Notes: generated by a model from the letters alone, not told the origin. A DNA stretch of 64,000 nucleotides from Mesostigma viride (GCA_009746045.1 RPFO01000846.1:1-64000), one strand, 5' to 3'. Positions 1 to 12,041 are shown, counted from the stretch's first letter. Translations and numbers: made by a program.

Positions 1-943
1 GGAGCGAGGGAGGGAGCGAGGGAGGCGAGGAGGGCAGGCGAGCGAGGAGGGAGCGAGGCGAAGAGGGAGCGAGGGAGCGACGGACGGCGAGCGATGGGAG
101 CGAGGGAGCGAGGGAGCGAGGAGCTGAGGGAGCGAGGAGCGAGGGAGCGAGGAGGCGAGGGAGCGAGCGGGAGCGAGGAGCGAGGGAGCGAGGGAGCGAG
201 AGCGAGGAGAGAGCGAGGGAGCCAGGGAGCCAGGGAGCCAGGGAGCCAGGGAGCGAGGAGCGAGGGGAGCGATGGGAGCGATGGGAGCGAGGAGCGAGGG
301 AGGGAGGGAGGGAGGAGGGAGGGAGCGGGGAGGAGGGAGGAGGGAGGGAGGGAGGGAGGAGGGAGGGAGGAGGGAGGGAGGGAGGAGGGAGGGAGGGAGG
401 GAGGGAGGGAGGGAGGAGGGGAGGGAGGGAGGAGGGAGGGAGGAGGGAGGGAGGGAGGAGGGAGGGGAGGGAGGGAGGAGATCGGGAGGGAGGGAGGAGG
501 GAGGGAGGGAGAGGGAGGAGGGAGGGGAGGAGGAGGGTGGGTGGTGGGTGGGTGGGTGGGGTGGGTGTGCGGGTGGTGGGTGGGGGGGGTGCGGTGGTGG
601 GTGGGTGGGTGGGTGGGGTGGGGTGGGTGGTGGGTGGTTGGGTGGGTGGTGGGTGGGTGGGCTGGGGGTGGTGGGGGGGTGGGTGGGGTGGTGGGGGGTG
701 GGTGGGTGCGGCGTGGGTGGTGGGTGGGTGGTGGGGGGTGGGTGGTGGAGTGGGTGGGTGGGTGGGGTGGTGGGTGGGTGGTGGGTGGGTGGGTGCGTGG
801 GTGGTGGGTGGGTGGTGTGGGTGGGTGGGGGAGGGAGGGAGGGAGGGAGGAGGGAGGAGAGGAGGAGGAGGGAGGGAGGGAGGGAGGGAGGGGAGGGAGG
901 AGGAGGGAGGGAGGGAGGGAGGGAGGGAGGGAGGGAGGGAGGG

Positions 944-978
<35 letters not shown>

Positions 979-1000
979 CAGATAGATAGATAGATAGATA
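1..1000. repeat. Purine-rich and GGGT simple-sequence block
   Basis: About 1 kb of degenerate simple sequence: GAGCGAGG-like units to about 300, GGGA units to about 535, GGGT units to about 830, GGGA again to about 944, then (GATA)n to about 1000. Long open frames here only reflect the absence of stop codons in the repeat. The repeated runs of three or more G on one strand could form G-quadruplexes. Confidence 0.95.
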
Positions 1001-1289
1001 CACATAGATAGCATTTGAATACATATTGGTGGATATGGGTGGCTTAAAGACGAAATGAACATTGCTTGGGCGACCAAGGTCAACCTGTAGTTGGGTGGCG
1101 AGGGCGGCAGCAGTCATGGGCGGCGATCAGTGGGCAAATCGGGCATGCCTTGGGTGGCCAGATGGTGGGTGTTCCGTGTACGAGCGATGATAGGGGATGG
1201 TGATGAGGTGGGTGTAGGGTCTCACCCATGCTTGCTGGGATAGGACCTTGGGCATGTGGCGGTCGTGGTGTTGTCTCTCTATCGCATCA

Positions 1290-2174
<885 letters not shown>

Positions 2175-2247
2175 TACAAGCATGCATCAATTCACCACCT
2201 CGAAAACTTCCTTCCCTTCTCCCACCCTTTGGCCCCTAGTGGCCCAC

Positions 2248-2482
2248 TACAGTCATTCACGCCTGAAGTTGGGTTGGCTTAAGTTGTGTTCACGCCTTAA
2301 GTTGGGTCGAATAGGATTTCTGCATTCCGAGTTCAGAGTAGTTCAAAATAGTATGTTGTAGTATCTTTAGTTCAAATAAGTAGAATTAAGTAGAATCATT
2401 CATGCCTGAAGTTGGGTTCACGCCTTAAGTTGGGTTGACCCCTCAAAAACCTCGAACCCAACTTAAGGCGTGAATGACTGTA
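2248..2482. mobile_element. MITE-like element with 28-bp terminal inverted repeats
   Basis: The left end starts TACAGTCATTCACGCCT and the right end is its reverse complement; the match runs for about 28 bp with one mismatch. A second internal copy of the repeat at 2418-2436 pairs perfectly with 2455-2473. The 235-bp element has no coding capacity. I see no clear target-site duplication. Confidence 0.7.
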
Positions 2483-2717
2483 CTCCATAGAAAATTTATT
2501 TCACATAATAAGTCACCTAGAGCCAGCCATCATACAGAAAACCGTGCACCCATGCATCCACCCAGATCCCCCCCCCCTCCTGCTTCCCCTTCTCTTGCGC
2601 CCCCCCCCCCGCCCTACTGTGCTCCCCCGGATGGCACCCAGCCCCGCATGGCACCTACCCTTGTGTGGCATGCAACCCTGCCTGCGCCCCCCCCCTGCGT
2701 GCAACCCCCCCCCCCAG

Positions 2718-5249
2718 GGCACGGTGGTGCTGGACGGCCGCTACCAAGGTGACGGCGTGGCCATCCGCGACATTCCCCTCATCCGTGAGGTCTTCTTCCC
2801 CGGGGGTGGCAAGATGCCCAAGCGCACGCTGTGGGACAAGTGCACCAAGCCGTTTGTCAAGGATGGGAACGCCTCCCCCCAGGAGACCCGCCCCGCGTAC
2901 CGGGACATCCCGGGACCCCTGGCCGTCGTCACCGTCGACCTCCCGGACGCGGACGCCTCCTCCACGCCGGCCAATGAGAAGAGAGTCACTGTGAATGTGT
3001 GCAAGGGTCTCTCGGCGCTCGCTAGCCACACGGGCGCCGAGCTGCTAGAAGTAGACTTTGGATTCGGGGAGTTCCCGGGGGTGTCCCCTGGGGTCAGCGT
3101 TCGGTCGGGCGAGGACGATGCCGGCGACAGCATCACGGTCGTCGAGTTCGAGAGCGTGCATGGCGAGCTGGCGCATGGCGGCGCCGCGATGCTTCCCGAG
3201 ATTGAGGGTGTGAGGTTCAAGCCGTCGGCATCAGCGCCCACGCTCTCCACGCTCCCCCAGATCAAGTCAGCCGACTTCACCGATGACTTCTCGGACCCGT
3301 CTGCCGCGGCGAGCACGCGCGTGACCTCGGGGAAGAACCTGTCGGTCTCTTCGAGCCGTGGCGGCAGCAAGAACAAGGTCCTTGACCGGACGAGCAGCGT
3401 GGGCTTCCCTCCTGAGACAAAGCAGACGTATGTCCTGGGCCACCTGATGGTCGACGCACAGACGGCCCTCGCGGCCGATGAGCGGCGCCGGGTACGAGCA
3501 GTGCTCGGCGAGCTGGCGCATTGCCACCTGGCGCTGCGGCACCCCAACGTGGAGACTGTGCTCGGCGCCGCCATGCACAAGGACAAGGTGCTCCATATCG
3601 TGACCGAGACGCTCACGGGGGGGTCACTGTACGGCCTCCTCATGAACAAGACGCTCGCGCTCGACAACGACATCCTGATCCAGCTACTGCTGGACGCCGC
3701 CAACGGGATGCGCTTCCTTCACGGCCGCAAGGAAGGGCCGATCGTGCACGGGAACCTCCACCCGGGGGGGCTCATGCTCGACGGCAAGGTCACCCTCAAG
3801 GTCGCGTCCGTGCTGTGGCAGCACCTCCTGAGAGCCGTCGCGGGGAGCCGCGCCGCGCCCTTCCTGGTTGAGTTCACGGCCCCGGAGGTGTTACTGGGGG
3901 CCCAGCCGACCCCCGAGTCGGACGTGTACTCGTTCGGGATGATTGTGTGGATGTGCGCGACGCGCGAGGAGCCCTACGCGGGCCTCGACGTGCATCAGAT
4001 AATCACGGGCGTCGTCGCGTCCACCCTACGGCCGCGCGCCCCCCCCTCGATGCCCCTTGACCTCCAGACCGTCATGTACGAGTGCCTATCCCCCTGGCCT
4101 CACCGCCGGCCGAGCTTCAAGGAGATCCACAAGCGCTTGTTGGTCATGCTGGGCGAGTCGCAAGGGATCGCGCGCCTGCAGACGCTCTCGGCGACGCGCG
4201 TCCTGTTGGACCGCATGCTACCCCCACACGTGGCCGACGCGCTCCAACGGGGGGACGCGGTCCCCGCAGAGAGACACGCATGCGTGACGCTGCTCTTCAG
4301 CGACATTGTAGGGTTCACGAGCCTCTCGGCGCAGCTCACGGAGCTGGAGGTCATGGACATGCTGGACCGGCTGTACAAGGAGCTGGACGCGCTCACCGTG
4401 AAGCACGGCCTGTTCAAGGTGGAGACGATCGGCGACGCGTACATGGTCGTGGGCAACCTGCATCCGCACGCGGACGACCACACGGCGCGGGTGGCGCGGT
4501 TTGCGCTGGAGGCCATCGAGGCGGCGGCGCGGACCCGCGTGCGCATGGCCCAGGGAACACCCAACGCGGCGCAGCAGCCGCCAGCGTCGCTCAGCATGCC
4601 GCTGCTTGTCGTTGACGAGGCGGCGGGGGCGACCCTGCAGGGTGGTGACGCCGACAGTGGCACCTCCGCCCCGGCGGCGCTACTAATTAACGGCCGCTCC
4701 GGGAGCATGGTGCTGAATGCCAACGGGATGGCAGCGACGGGGGGGGCGGCCAATGGGGGGATATTGGGCGCCGGCGGCAACGGCTCTGTCGGCAGCATTA
4801 GTAATTTCGGCCGGAACGCCAGCAGTGGGAGCATCGGGTCGCACAAGGGAGGGAACGGGCAGCACGAGGATCTGGGCTGTTTGCGGTTGCGCGTGGGCAT
4901 CCACGCAGGCCCCGTGGTGGCGTCCGTCGTGGGCACGCTCAACCCGCGCTACTGTCTGTTTGGCGACACGGTCAACGTGGCGAGTCGCATCGAGTCTACG
5001 AGCTCGCCCGGGTGCGTCCACCTGTCGCAACAGGCCGCGTCGCTGCTTGCCAAGCAGGCGCCCGAGATGTACATCACGCCGCGTGGCCGCGTGAACCTCA
5101 AGGGCAAGGGGGAGGTGTCGACGTATTGGCTGGGCCCCTCGCCGCCCTCGCAGAACGGTAGCTTGGACGTGTCAACCTCGGGAGGGGCGGGCGCGGGGGG
5201 GGCCGGCACGCCGCCGCTGGTGGGGGCTGCCACCGCGCCGGCCGTGTGA
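2718..5249 (+). CDS. Guanylate cyclase with kinase-homology domain (last exon; N-terminus missing)
   Basis: Predicted to make cGMP from GTP at a membrane. The open frame reaches further upstream, but a long C-rich tract ending CCCCAG at 2717 looks like a splice acceptor, so this is taken as the last exon, 843 residues. Exon residues about 235-490 form a kinase-homology domain: APE is kept (FTAPEVLLG), HRD is replaced by HGN, and no DFG is seen, so it is probably catalytically dead. A coupling helix (LLDRMLPPHVADAL) leads to a class III cyclase domain. That domain has metal-binding FSDIVGFT and GDAYM, the Glu of VETIGDAYM and the Cys of RYCLFGDTVN, the pair typical of guanylate rather than adenylate cyclases, and the transition-state Asn/Arg in DTVNVASR. 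A Gly/Ser/Ala-rich insert of about 110 residues (about 4530-4865) splits the cyclase domain. Receptor and transmembrane parts must lie in exons further upstream. Confidence 0.88.
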   Translation, partial: GTVVLDGRYQGDGVAIRDIPLIREVFFPGGGKMPKRTLWDKCTKPFVKDGNASPQETRPAYRDIPGPLAVVTVDLPDADASSTPANEKRVTVNVCKGLSALASHTGAELLEVDFGFGEFPGVSPGVSVRSGEDDAGDSITVVEFESVHGELAHGGAAMLPEIEGVRFKPSASAPTLSTLPQIKSADFTDDFSDPSAAASTRVTSGKNLSVSSSRGGSKNKVLDRTSSVGFPPETKQTYVLGHLMVDAQTALAADERRRVRAVLGELAHCHLALRHPNVETVLGAAMHKDKVLHIVTETLTGGSLYGLLMNKTLALDNDILIQLLLDAANGMRFLHGRKEGPIVHGNLHPGGLMLDGKVTLKVASVLWQHLLRAVAGSRAAPFLVEFTAPEVLLGAQPTPESDVYSFGMIVWMCATREEPYAGLDVHQIITGVVASTLRPRAPPSMPLDLQTVMYECLSPWPHRRPSFKEIHKRLLVMLGESQGIARLQTLSATRVLLDRMLPPHVADALQRGDAVPAERHACVTLLFSDIVGFTSLSAQLTELEVMDMLDRLYKELDALTVKHGLFKVETIGDAYMVVGNLHPHADDHTARVARFALEAIEAAARTRVRMAQGTPNAAQQPPASLSMPLLVVDEAAGATLQGGDADSGTSAPAALLINGRSGSMVLNANGMAATGGAANGGILGAGGNGSVGSISNFGRNASSGSIGSHKGGNGQHEDLGCLRLRVGIHAGPVVASVVGTLNPRYCLFGDTVNVASRIESTSSPGCVHLSQQAASLLAKQAPEMYITPRGRVNLKGKGEVSTYWLGPSPPSQNGSLDVSTSGGAGAGGAGTPPLVGAATAPAV

Positions 5250-6985
5250 GGATGTGTGTGGGGAGGGGGAGGATGTGTGATCGCATGGGAGCACATTTGG
5301 GCACTTGGAAGCACGTTTTGAGCACGCAGGAGCCCATATGAGCGCAGCAGGGTACATGTGAGCGCATGGGACCACATTTTGAGGGTGTCTGAGCACACGG
5401 AATGATGTGGGAGGACAGGGGAGGACAGCGGAGGAGCTGCCTACACACGTCACGCCAGCGCATCATGCTCTTGCCGCCAAGCAAGGCTGTCAAGGCCAAG
5501 CAAGGACCTGTGGGGGCCGGAGGGCAAGAGGCCCATGACGGGGCGGCGATTGCCCCGCGGGGTATGCGGGGCCACCAGACCATGTTCCTTTGGGACGCAT
5601 GGACGGGCCCAAGTCTTTGATGGGCTCAAGTGTGGGATGCACCTGCCCAATTTACGAGTCGTGCGGGACGACCGAGTAAGGAAAGCCGAGGTGGAGGTTA
5701 TGCGCGGGGAAAGTGATGTCTTATCGCTTGGTATCGCGCGCTGGCTAGGGGGTGGTGACTGGGTGCCACCTGGGTGCTGGCATGATTAATACTATCATAC
5801 TGAAGTATTTTATATATAGTAATACATAGTAGTATCATGTTTATAACTACTGTAGCAAGTTATTGGAGACTTCGAGCTGACCTACCGAACCAGGCTGTTG
5901 TGCGCTTTCGTTCGTCACGCCAGGAGCATGTGAGACAAAGGGTGGAGGGCAGGATAGCGCCAGCATGGCTGTGGTATACGTGACTGGGCATACATCTACA
6001 CAGCGTGAATAGGTGCTGTGTTTTGGTCCTGTGTTATGTACGACCATGGTATCCGCACGCAAAGCGCGTGCGGGGTGGGGAAGAGTGCTGGCTGATAGGA
6101 GTCTTGTGGTTGCATACCTCCACCTCTTGAGGCTGGGTTAGTCCCAGGGTCCAGCGACAGCGACGGCAGCGACAAGGGATGGAGTAAGCGTGCCAGTGGT
6201 CGCACTAGCGTTTTTTGCGAGAATGCACACAAATGCCTGCTTCGGAGTACGGGCGCATCCACATTTGCGCTCGTGATGCATAGCAGTGAGCGATGCCGCA
6301 GAGGATTGCTTTCTGCCGGGGAAACAAGAGTGAAAGGAATGAAGAATCGACAACAGATATGGCTTCTTGAACAGGAGATGGGTGTGGTGTGGGTGGCGGG
6401 CATGCGGAACAAGCTCGTCGCCCATGGCTGGCGTCTTTTAGAAGGCGCCTTTTGCAGGTGGACTTGACCCTATTTTCCAGGGTGTACCATGTGAGGCAGC
6501 CATTTGTGTTTTAGCTGGAGCATTTTGGTGCTTTCTGGTACATGCACGGGCTTGGGCGTTGTGCGCAAGAAACCGTTCCTCCGTGCAAGCATTGACATTT
6601 GCCTAGAATTAGATTATTTTTTCCCCCATCATCCCAACTGTGGATGTGGTTGATTAGTATCTCACGCTGGTGACCATTTAGTGTTTTGCGGTGGTGGTCA
6701 GCGCTGCTTCCTCTGCTGAAAGCTGAGTGCATTAAGATGGTATCGTGATCAGGAACTAGGTGGATTCGGTGTTCACCATCTTGCACCATTGGCACAGACC
6801 GTGTAGGCGTGGAATGCGTGAGTCACGGTCTCTCCTTGCTGTGATCAGCTTGTACATTAGTTGCCCAGAACATGTACAAGTTGTTACATGGATTTCCGGG
6901 CAGCGGTAGAAAATTTATGCATTTTACTGATGCAATTGTTGTTTTCCATTGAATAATTAATAATCAAGCGTGCCTATGTTAGTTT
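5250..6985. other. Intergenic, nothing recognised
   Basis: Short open frames occur on both strands but none shows a recognisable domain, plausible splice structure or repeat homology within the window. The (TTAA)-rich stretch near 6950-7010 belongs to the next element. Confidence 0.6.
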
Positions 6986-7051
6986 ATATTAATTAATTAA
7001 TTCATTAAACTCGTGCTCCCGTTGGGGAGTCACGGAGCATTAACCCCGATC

Positions 7052-7385
7052 GATGGATGGATGGATGGATGGATGGATGGATGGATGGATGGATGGATGG
7101 ATGGATGGATGGATGGATGGATGGATGGATGGATGGATGGATGGATGGATGGATGGATGGATGGATGGATGGGTGGGTGGGTGGGTGGGTGGGTGGGTGG
7201 GTGGGTGGGTGGGTGGGTGGGTGGGTGGGTGGGTGGGTGGGTGGGTGGGTGGGTGGGTGGGTGGGTGGGTGGGTGGGTGGGTGGGTGGGTGGTGGGTGGG
7301 TGGGTGGGTGGGTGGTGGGTGGGTGGGTGGGTGGGTGGGTGGGTGGGTGGGTGGGTGGGTGGGTGGGTGGGTGGGTGGATGGATG
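7052..7385. repeat. (GATG)n then (GGTG)n microsatellite
   Basis: About 120 bp of GATG units followed by about 200 bp of GGTG units and a few GATG units again. The array lies inside the LINE 3' UTR. The open frames (Met-Asp-Gly-Trp, His-Pro) are repeat artefacts. Confidence 0.95.
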
Positions 7386-7656
7386 GATGGGTACATGCAA
7401 TCCTACCGGTCTAATCTATCTACAACATCAAGCCAACTCTATTATTTTCTGATTTGGCACGCCGCAAAGGTGAAAACCATTTGCGTTCAGTGCCGGTCCG
7501 CGGAAACCGCGATCTGCAAATGAATCCAGGCCGGAATCGAACTGGGGACCTCTCGCACCAATTTTTGCTGACTATACGACCGACGTCTACTATATCTAAG
7601 CCCTCTACCCTAGGGGTCTTGTCTAGCGTGCTTGCCGCGTTTGCAAACATGCGGGT

Positions 7657-8042
7657 GCTTCCCCACGGGAGGGGGTTCGTTGTCCTCTATGACCTGGGCC
7701 CACTTGGCCTTGTCCATCATCTTGGTCCAAATCACGGAGAGGCCTAGCCCCCCCATGTCCTCTACTAGCTGTTCTTTGAAGGTGCGGGCCTTGCGGCGTC
7801 TAGCATTGCGGGGCCCGGCCCACGTAAGGAGGTGCCGGCCGGCAGGCGCTTCCCCACGGGAGGGGGTTCGTTGTCCTCTATGACCTGGCCGCCGGGGCCC
7901 ACTTGGCCTTGTCCATCATCTTGTTCCAAATCACGGAGAGGCCTAGCCCCCCCGTGTCCTCTACTAGCTGTTCTTTGAAGGTGCGGGCCTTGCGGCGTCT
8001 AGCATTGCGGGGCCCGGCCCACATAAGGAGGTGCCGGCCAGG
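7657..8042. repeat. Tandem duplication of about 190 bp in the LINE tail
   Basis: Two head-to-tail copies of a sequence starting GCTTCCCCACGGGAGGGGG and ending at GAGGTGCCGGCC. They differ by a few substitutions and one small insertion, so the duplication is not an exact sequencing echo. Confidence 0.85.
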
Positions 8043-8277
8043 CTGAGGCTGGGCGCAGTCCCGCGGGGCCGGGGGGCACGTGATGTGTCTATCTGGTTGG
8101 TGCGAGCTAAGTGCCCTACTAGCTGCAGGCACCGCTGTTGCGGTCAAGCTTAGTCCGCAGGACTTTGGGACTCATTTCGGGACTTAATTTGGGAATTGTC
8201 ACTTGGTCAGGACTTTTGTATGGAATTATGCTAGTTTGTGTTATTCGGACTAATTATTTTGGGCCTAGGTTGATGGT

Positions 8278-8455
8278 CACCTCCCCCCAAGAGGAGGAGG
8301 CGTTTTGATGAGTAGCGTAGTTAGGATTTTATAGACTTAGATAGCTTAGCGTTAGGATAGTTCGATTACACGGCTCCCGGCCCACCTCCACCCCCCATCA
8401 AGGAATATGTGCTACATGATCTCCCCCCGGAGGCATGTTATACTTTAATTTAATT
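8278..8455 (+). mobile_element. Truncated LINE 3' end (family A)
   Basis: Matches the end of the LINE copy at 15150-15338: the last coding bases (CCCCCAAG, then AGGAGGCGTTTTGATGAG), the TAGATAGCTTAG motif, GATCTCCCC with CGGAGGCATGTTAT, and an AT-rich tail. Only the 3' terminus is present, as expected for 5'-truncated retrotransposition. Confidence 0.75.
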
Positions 8456-8639
8456 TTTAATTTAGGTTGATGGATGAAATCTTCTAGGGGCGGTGCAGTC
8501 GCACCGCGCTGCGTACTGTATAGCTGGTTGAGATCTTGTTGTACTCATGCGTGGATCCTGTAGGCGAGGGTCGATGTGGACCCGAGGATCTTGTGGATTG
8601 TTTCGGAATTCTCTGGGAGGTCGGCGCCACTTTGCCAGC

Positions 8640-10480
8640 TTGCTGGCTAATTAATTAATTAATTAGGAACATAACTCCGTTGGGAGCGGTATTAATTAAT
8701 TAATTAATTAGGAACATAACTCCGTTGGGAGTACTTATCTGTAGCACATAGCCCAGAGAGGGGGCATATGAGCCTATAATACATTCTAAGCTACTTCCTG
8801 CAACGGGGTGGGAATGTAAGCGACCCTTGCTCTAGGTGCCCCACTGGACACCTGCAGCCCCATGATCTATCTAGCTATGCCCAGCTAAGGGGGAGCCTGC
8901 ATGTCATGGGGGGGAAGATCAGCTAGCATATTAGCTATACAAGAGCTAGGGCATGGCTTCTCAGCAGAGAGTGACTCCCTGCATTGGCACTGCATAATGA
9001 AATAAAGCTAGGCATCATCTGGAGTGTGGCTCATCGTAGGCACACTTGCACATGACTAAAAATGCTAGGCCTCAGCTGGTATAGTGCCTGTAGTAGGCGG
9101 GCATGTACAAGGCCACGGTCTAACTATTCTACACTACTGCTGCTGGATTCCCCTAGGCTGGGGCGTCTGGAGTCGCTGGAGCCGCGGTGGTCGAGGGGGT
9201 CACGTGCCAGGGCTTGTAGCCGACGTAGATGGCCGCCCCCTTCCAGTACACCGGCTGGCCCGCCTTGGTCTGCCGGAGCTGGAGGTAGGTCGGCCATAGC
9301 TTCCGTCGCCGTTGTTGCTGCGCCAGGGTCAAGTCGTCGTCCACGGTGAAGGGAGTGTTCTCGAGCCGCTTGCGGCGTCTGAGAAACGAAATCTTGTCCG
9401 ATGGGCTCTCAAAGGTGAGAAGAAGCGGAGGCGCCCCTGCCTTACCCCGCGCGCGCGGGGGAGGCAGTGGGCGGTCAGCTTAATCTCACCAAGAAGGCCC
9501 ATGCGATCAAGGATTTTGCTCTCAAACGCACGTGCAAGCTTCTCGGAATTCTCACCTTCCTCCATGTCGAAGTTCTTGAGTATGGCCTTAAGGCTGCGCT
9601 TGGCAAGCTCGGCCTCCTCGCGGAGGTCGAGCTTCTGTTGCTCGAGCTGTGCTGCGACGGCGGAGGTGTTGGAGGTGGCGTGCTGGGTTAAGCATGTCCG
9701 CCCAGGTCGGGATGGGAGGAGCATTGCCAGCCAGGCCAGCCGAGGCTGGCTTCAGGCGGCAATGTCCTTCACCGCCTGGGCGGTGAGGCCTGCGGTGTTT
9801 TGCAAGACCTCGATGGCGATAAGCATCATGGCATTGTCCTTAAGGCGCTGGTCAATGTCGCGGAGCTGGGCGATGATGGCGTCGGTGGAGGCGGAGGGCC
9901 CGGGGGGGCCGGGGGGGCTGGAGGCAAGGAGGGTGGCGGTGGCGGTGGCGGTGGCGGTGGGGATGGTGGGGAGCTCAGCAGCCAGCTTACGACCCAAAGC
10001 TTGCATTTAATTCGCAAGCGAGGGGCGTCACGTGCTGTGCGAGGTGGTGGAGGAGGGTTAATTCGCCCAAGGGGACGGGTTGCCAGAGTTCCGCGGAAGA
10101 ACGCTTAAGGATGGAAAAGAGGGCGGCAAGAGTGAAGGCGCGGTCGTGACCAGCCAGACAGGTCAGCTGCGCGGAGCTGAAACTGGCCGTCAGACTGGCT
10201 GCGGAAGCATTTGTGGCGTTGGAGGCGCTGGCACAGGTCAAGAAGGGAGGCATACGACCCATAAAACAGGAGCTCCAGTATCCGGATGTGTGGCCTGTCG
10301 AAATAGCCGGGTCTGTTGACGTCGAACTTGGTGGAAAATAACTCATCAACGTCAAAGTCGTACTCGGACCAGCTAGGTTCGGTTGGGCGGCTGCGTTTGG
10401 GCTCGGGCGAGGCTGAAGGTTAGGTGAGGCAGGAAGCCCGGGAGGGTGCTGGACGACCACCAGTGCGCGACTAGTGTCAC
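8640..10480 (-). mobile_element. LINE ORF1-like fragment with family-B 3' tail
   Basis: On the minus strand, fragments of an ORF1-like protein lie at 10460 to 9150: a Pro-rich N-part, a helical segment (LRDIDQRLKDNAMMLIAIEV), a further helix (NFDMEEGENSEKLARAFES) and a C-terminal motif DDDLTLAQQQRRRKLWP ending with VYWKGAAIYVG. The C-terminal motif resembles the nucleic-acid-binding ORF1 proteins of algal L1-like LINEs. The frame changes several times, so it is a pseudogene. Its 3' tail (about 8960 to 8640) ends with ACTCCCAACGGAG followed by TTAA repeats, duplicated in tandem at 8650-8730. Confidence 0.65.
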
Positions 10481-10504
10481 CGCTACGGGAGCGGTATGTA
10501 GCAC

Positions 10505-11000
10505 ATTAATTATTTTATTAATTAAAAACATAACTCCGTAGGGAGTATCTGTAGCACATAGCCCAGAGAGGGGGCATTCTAACTAAGCTACTTCCTGCAA
10601 GGGTGGGAATGTAAACAACACTTGCTCTGGGTGCACCAGGGGCACCTGCACCCCCATGATCTATCAAGCTATGCCCAGCTAAGGGGGAGCCTGTCATGGG
10701 GGGGCAGATCAACATAGGCTATACAAAAGCTACTAGGGCATGGCTTCTCAGCATGCAGAGAGCGTAGCACATATCCCAGAGAAAGGGCATACGGCTTTTA
10801 ACTAATACATTCTAAGCTACTTCCTGCAAGGGTGGGAATGTAAACAACACTTGCTCTAGGTGCACCAAGGGCACCTGCACAACCACGATCTATCAAGCTC
10901 AACCCAGCTATAAGGGGAGCCTGTCATGGGGGGGAAGATCATTATGGCTATACAAGAGCTAGGGCATGGCTTCTCATCAGAGAGTGACTCTCTGCAAAGG
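10505..11000 (-). mobile_element. Two tandem copies of the family-B LINE tail
   Basis: The sequences at about 10515-10745 and 10753-10985 are close copies of each other and of 8700-8965. They share AGCACATAGCCCAGAGAG, AAGCTACTTCCTGCAA and TGCCCAGCTAAGGGGGAGCC. No coding sequence is present. Related, more diverged copies lie near 46200 and 54150. Confidence 0.75.
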
Positions 11001-11094
11001 CAAAGCTGGGCTAAAGTCATCATCCATGGGGGGTCCCATTATAGGCATGCAGGGCGTAACTAAATGCTAAAAGCATCATCCATGGGGGGGCATT

Positions 11095-12041
11095 ATGGGC
11101 GCACATGCGCGAAGGGTGCCCCCAATCCAAGGGTGCCCCCAACGCCGCCATTTTTGCGGGCTTTGCGGCCCGTGCCCCGTTGCTGGCGGCCCGGCACCTG
11201 CCGGCCATGCCCCGCCGCCGCCCCGGCCCGCTCTACCGCCAGGACCCCAAGCTAGGTCTTGGCCGCCCGGCACCGCCTCAAGCGTAACCGGGACCCGCTG
11301 CAGAAACCAGTGCTCAAGGCCGCCCTCGTGGAGGCCTACGAGCACGCTCAGGACGCGGAGGCGGCCCAGTGCATCGCGAAGGCCAAGGCCTGCCAGGTTC
11401 GCAACCAGGGCAAGGACATGTGGTACCACCTCGACCGGCTCGGCGGCCGGCGGCAGCGCACCCCGGTGCATGGAGCACACGGGGGACGGCACGGCGCCGG
11501 TCAGCCTTGACCGCTGGTTGGCCCACAATGTTTCCTTGACCGGTGGGGCTCGCGCCCCCCCTCCGCCGCTTCACCCCGAGACGGCCGCCCGCCTCGGGGT
11601 TGCCGGACCCCCGCCGCCGCCAGCGCCCCCTCCTCGGCCGCGGACTACCAAGTCCCCGCCTTGCAGGAGGGCTACCTTGCCACTGACGACGTCGTCCCCC
11701 CCTTCACTTTGAAGGAACTGGACGGCGCCCTTGCTCGCCTGCGGTACGATGCGGCGGTCGGTGCTGACCACCTTTCTGCCGAGCTGCTGAAGACCCCTGA
11801 TCCGGCGGTTAGGGATCTTCTGACGAACGGGTAAATGGTAGAACGCCAGCAGAAGACTTCTGCTGGCGTTCTGCAACCGTGTCCTGCTTTCTGACGAGCC
11901 TCCGCCTGCTGAGTGGCAGACGGCCATCCGCGTCATGCTGTACAAGAAGGGCTCTGCTGCTGACCCCGGTAACTACCGGGGTGTCTGCCTCCAGAGCGCC
12001 GCGCTGAAGGTCTTGATGCGCATGATGCTGCACAGTGTCCA
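11095..12041 (+). pseudogene. LINE reverse transcriptase, 5' part (broken)
   Basis: In shifting plus-strand frames this shows the N-terminal region of a LINE reverse transcriptase: LKELDGALARLRYDAAVGAD with AELLKT, then EWQTAIRVMLYKKG and NYRGVCLQSAALKVL. These are the segments that precede motif A in LINE polymerases. A stop and frame changes near 11834 disable it. The reading continues at 13792 after an insertion. Confidence 0.82.

Larger units (their letters stand above)
6988..8147 (-). mobile_element. 3' end of a LINE (family with internal CATC array)
   Basis: Read on the minus strand, a coding tail (KMMDKAKWA, then [10 protein letters not shown]) is followed by a 3' UTR, a (CATC)n/(CACC)n array (7052-7385), and the terminal motif GACTCCCCAACGGGAG with a TTAA-rich tail. 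The same order, coding end then array, is seen on the plus strand at 41790-42324. The coding part is tandemly duplicated (7657-7847 and 7848-8042), the second copy carrying a few extra bases. Interrupted and clearly non-functional. Confidence 0.72.

Noticed and set aside
94-957. Gly/Glu/Trp-rich frames at the window start
   Set aside because: Low-complexity translation of GGGA/GGGT repeats; three frames are open together.
2741-4942. Minus-strand frames opposite the cyclase
   Set aside because: Antisense shadows of a high-GC coding exon; no domain seen.
7540-7612. A functional tRNA gene
   Set aside because: Only B-box-like and weak A-box-like sequence is present; acceptor and anticodon stems cannot be drawn.
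11095-11712. 205-codon Pro/Arg-rich frame
   Set aside because: A shadow of the broken LINE coding sequence; the reverse transcriptase motifs lie in other frames.
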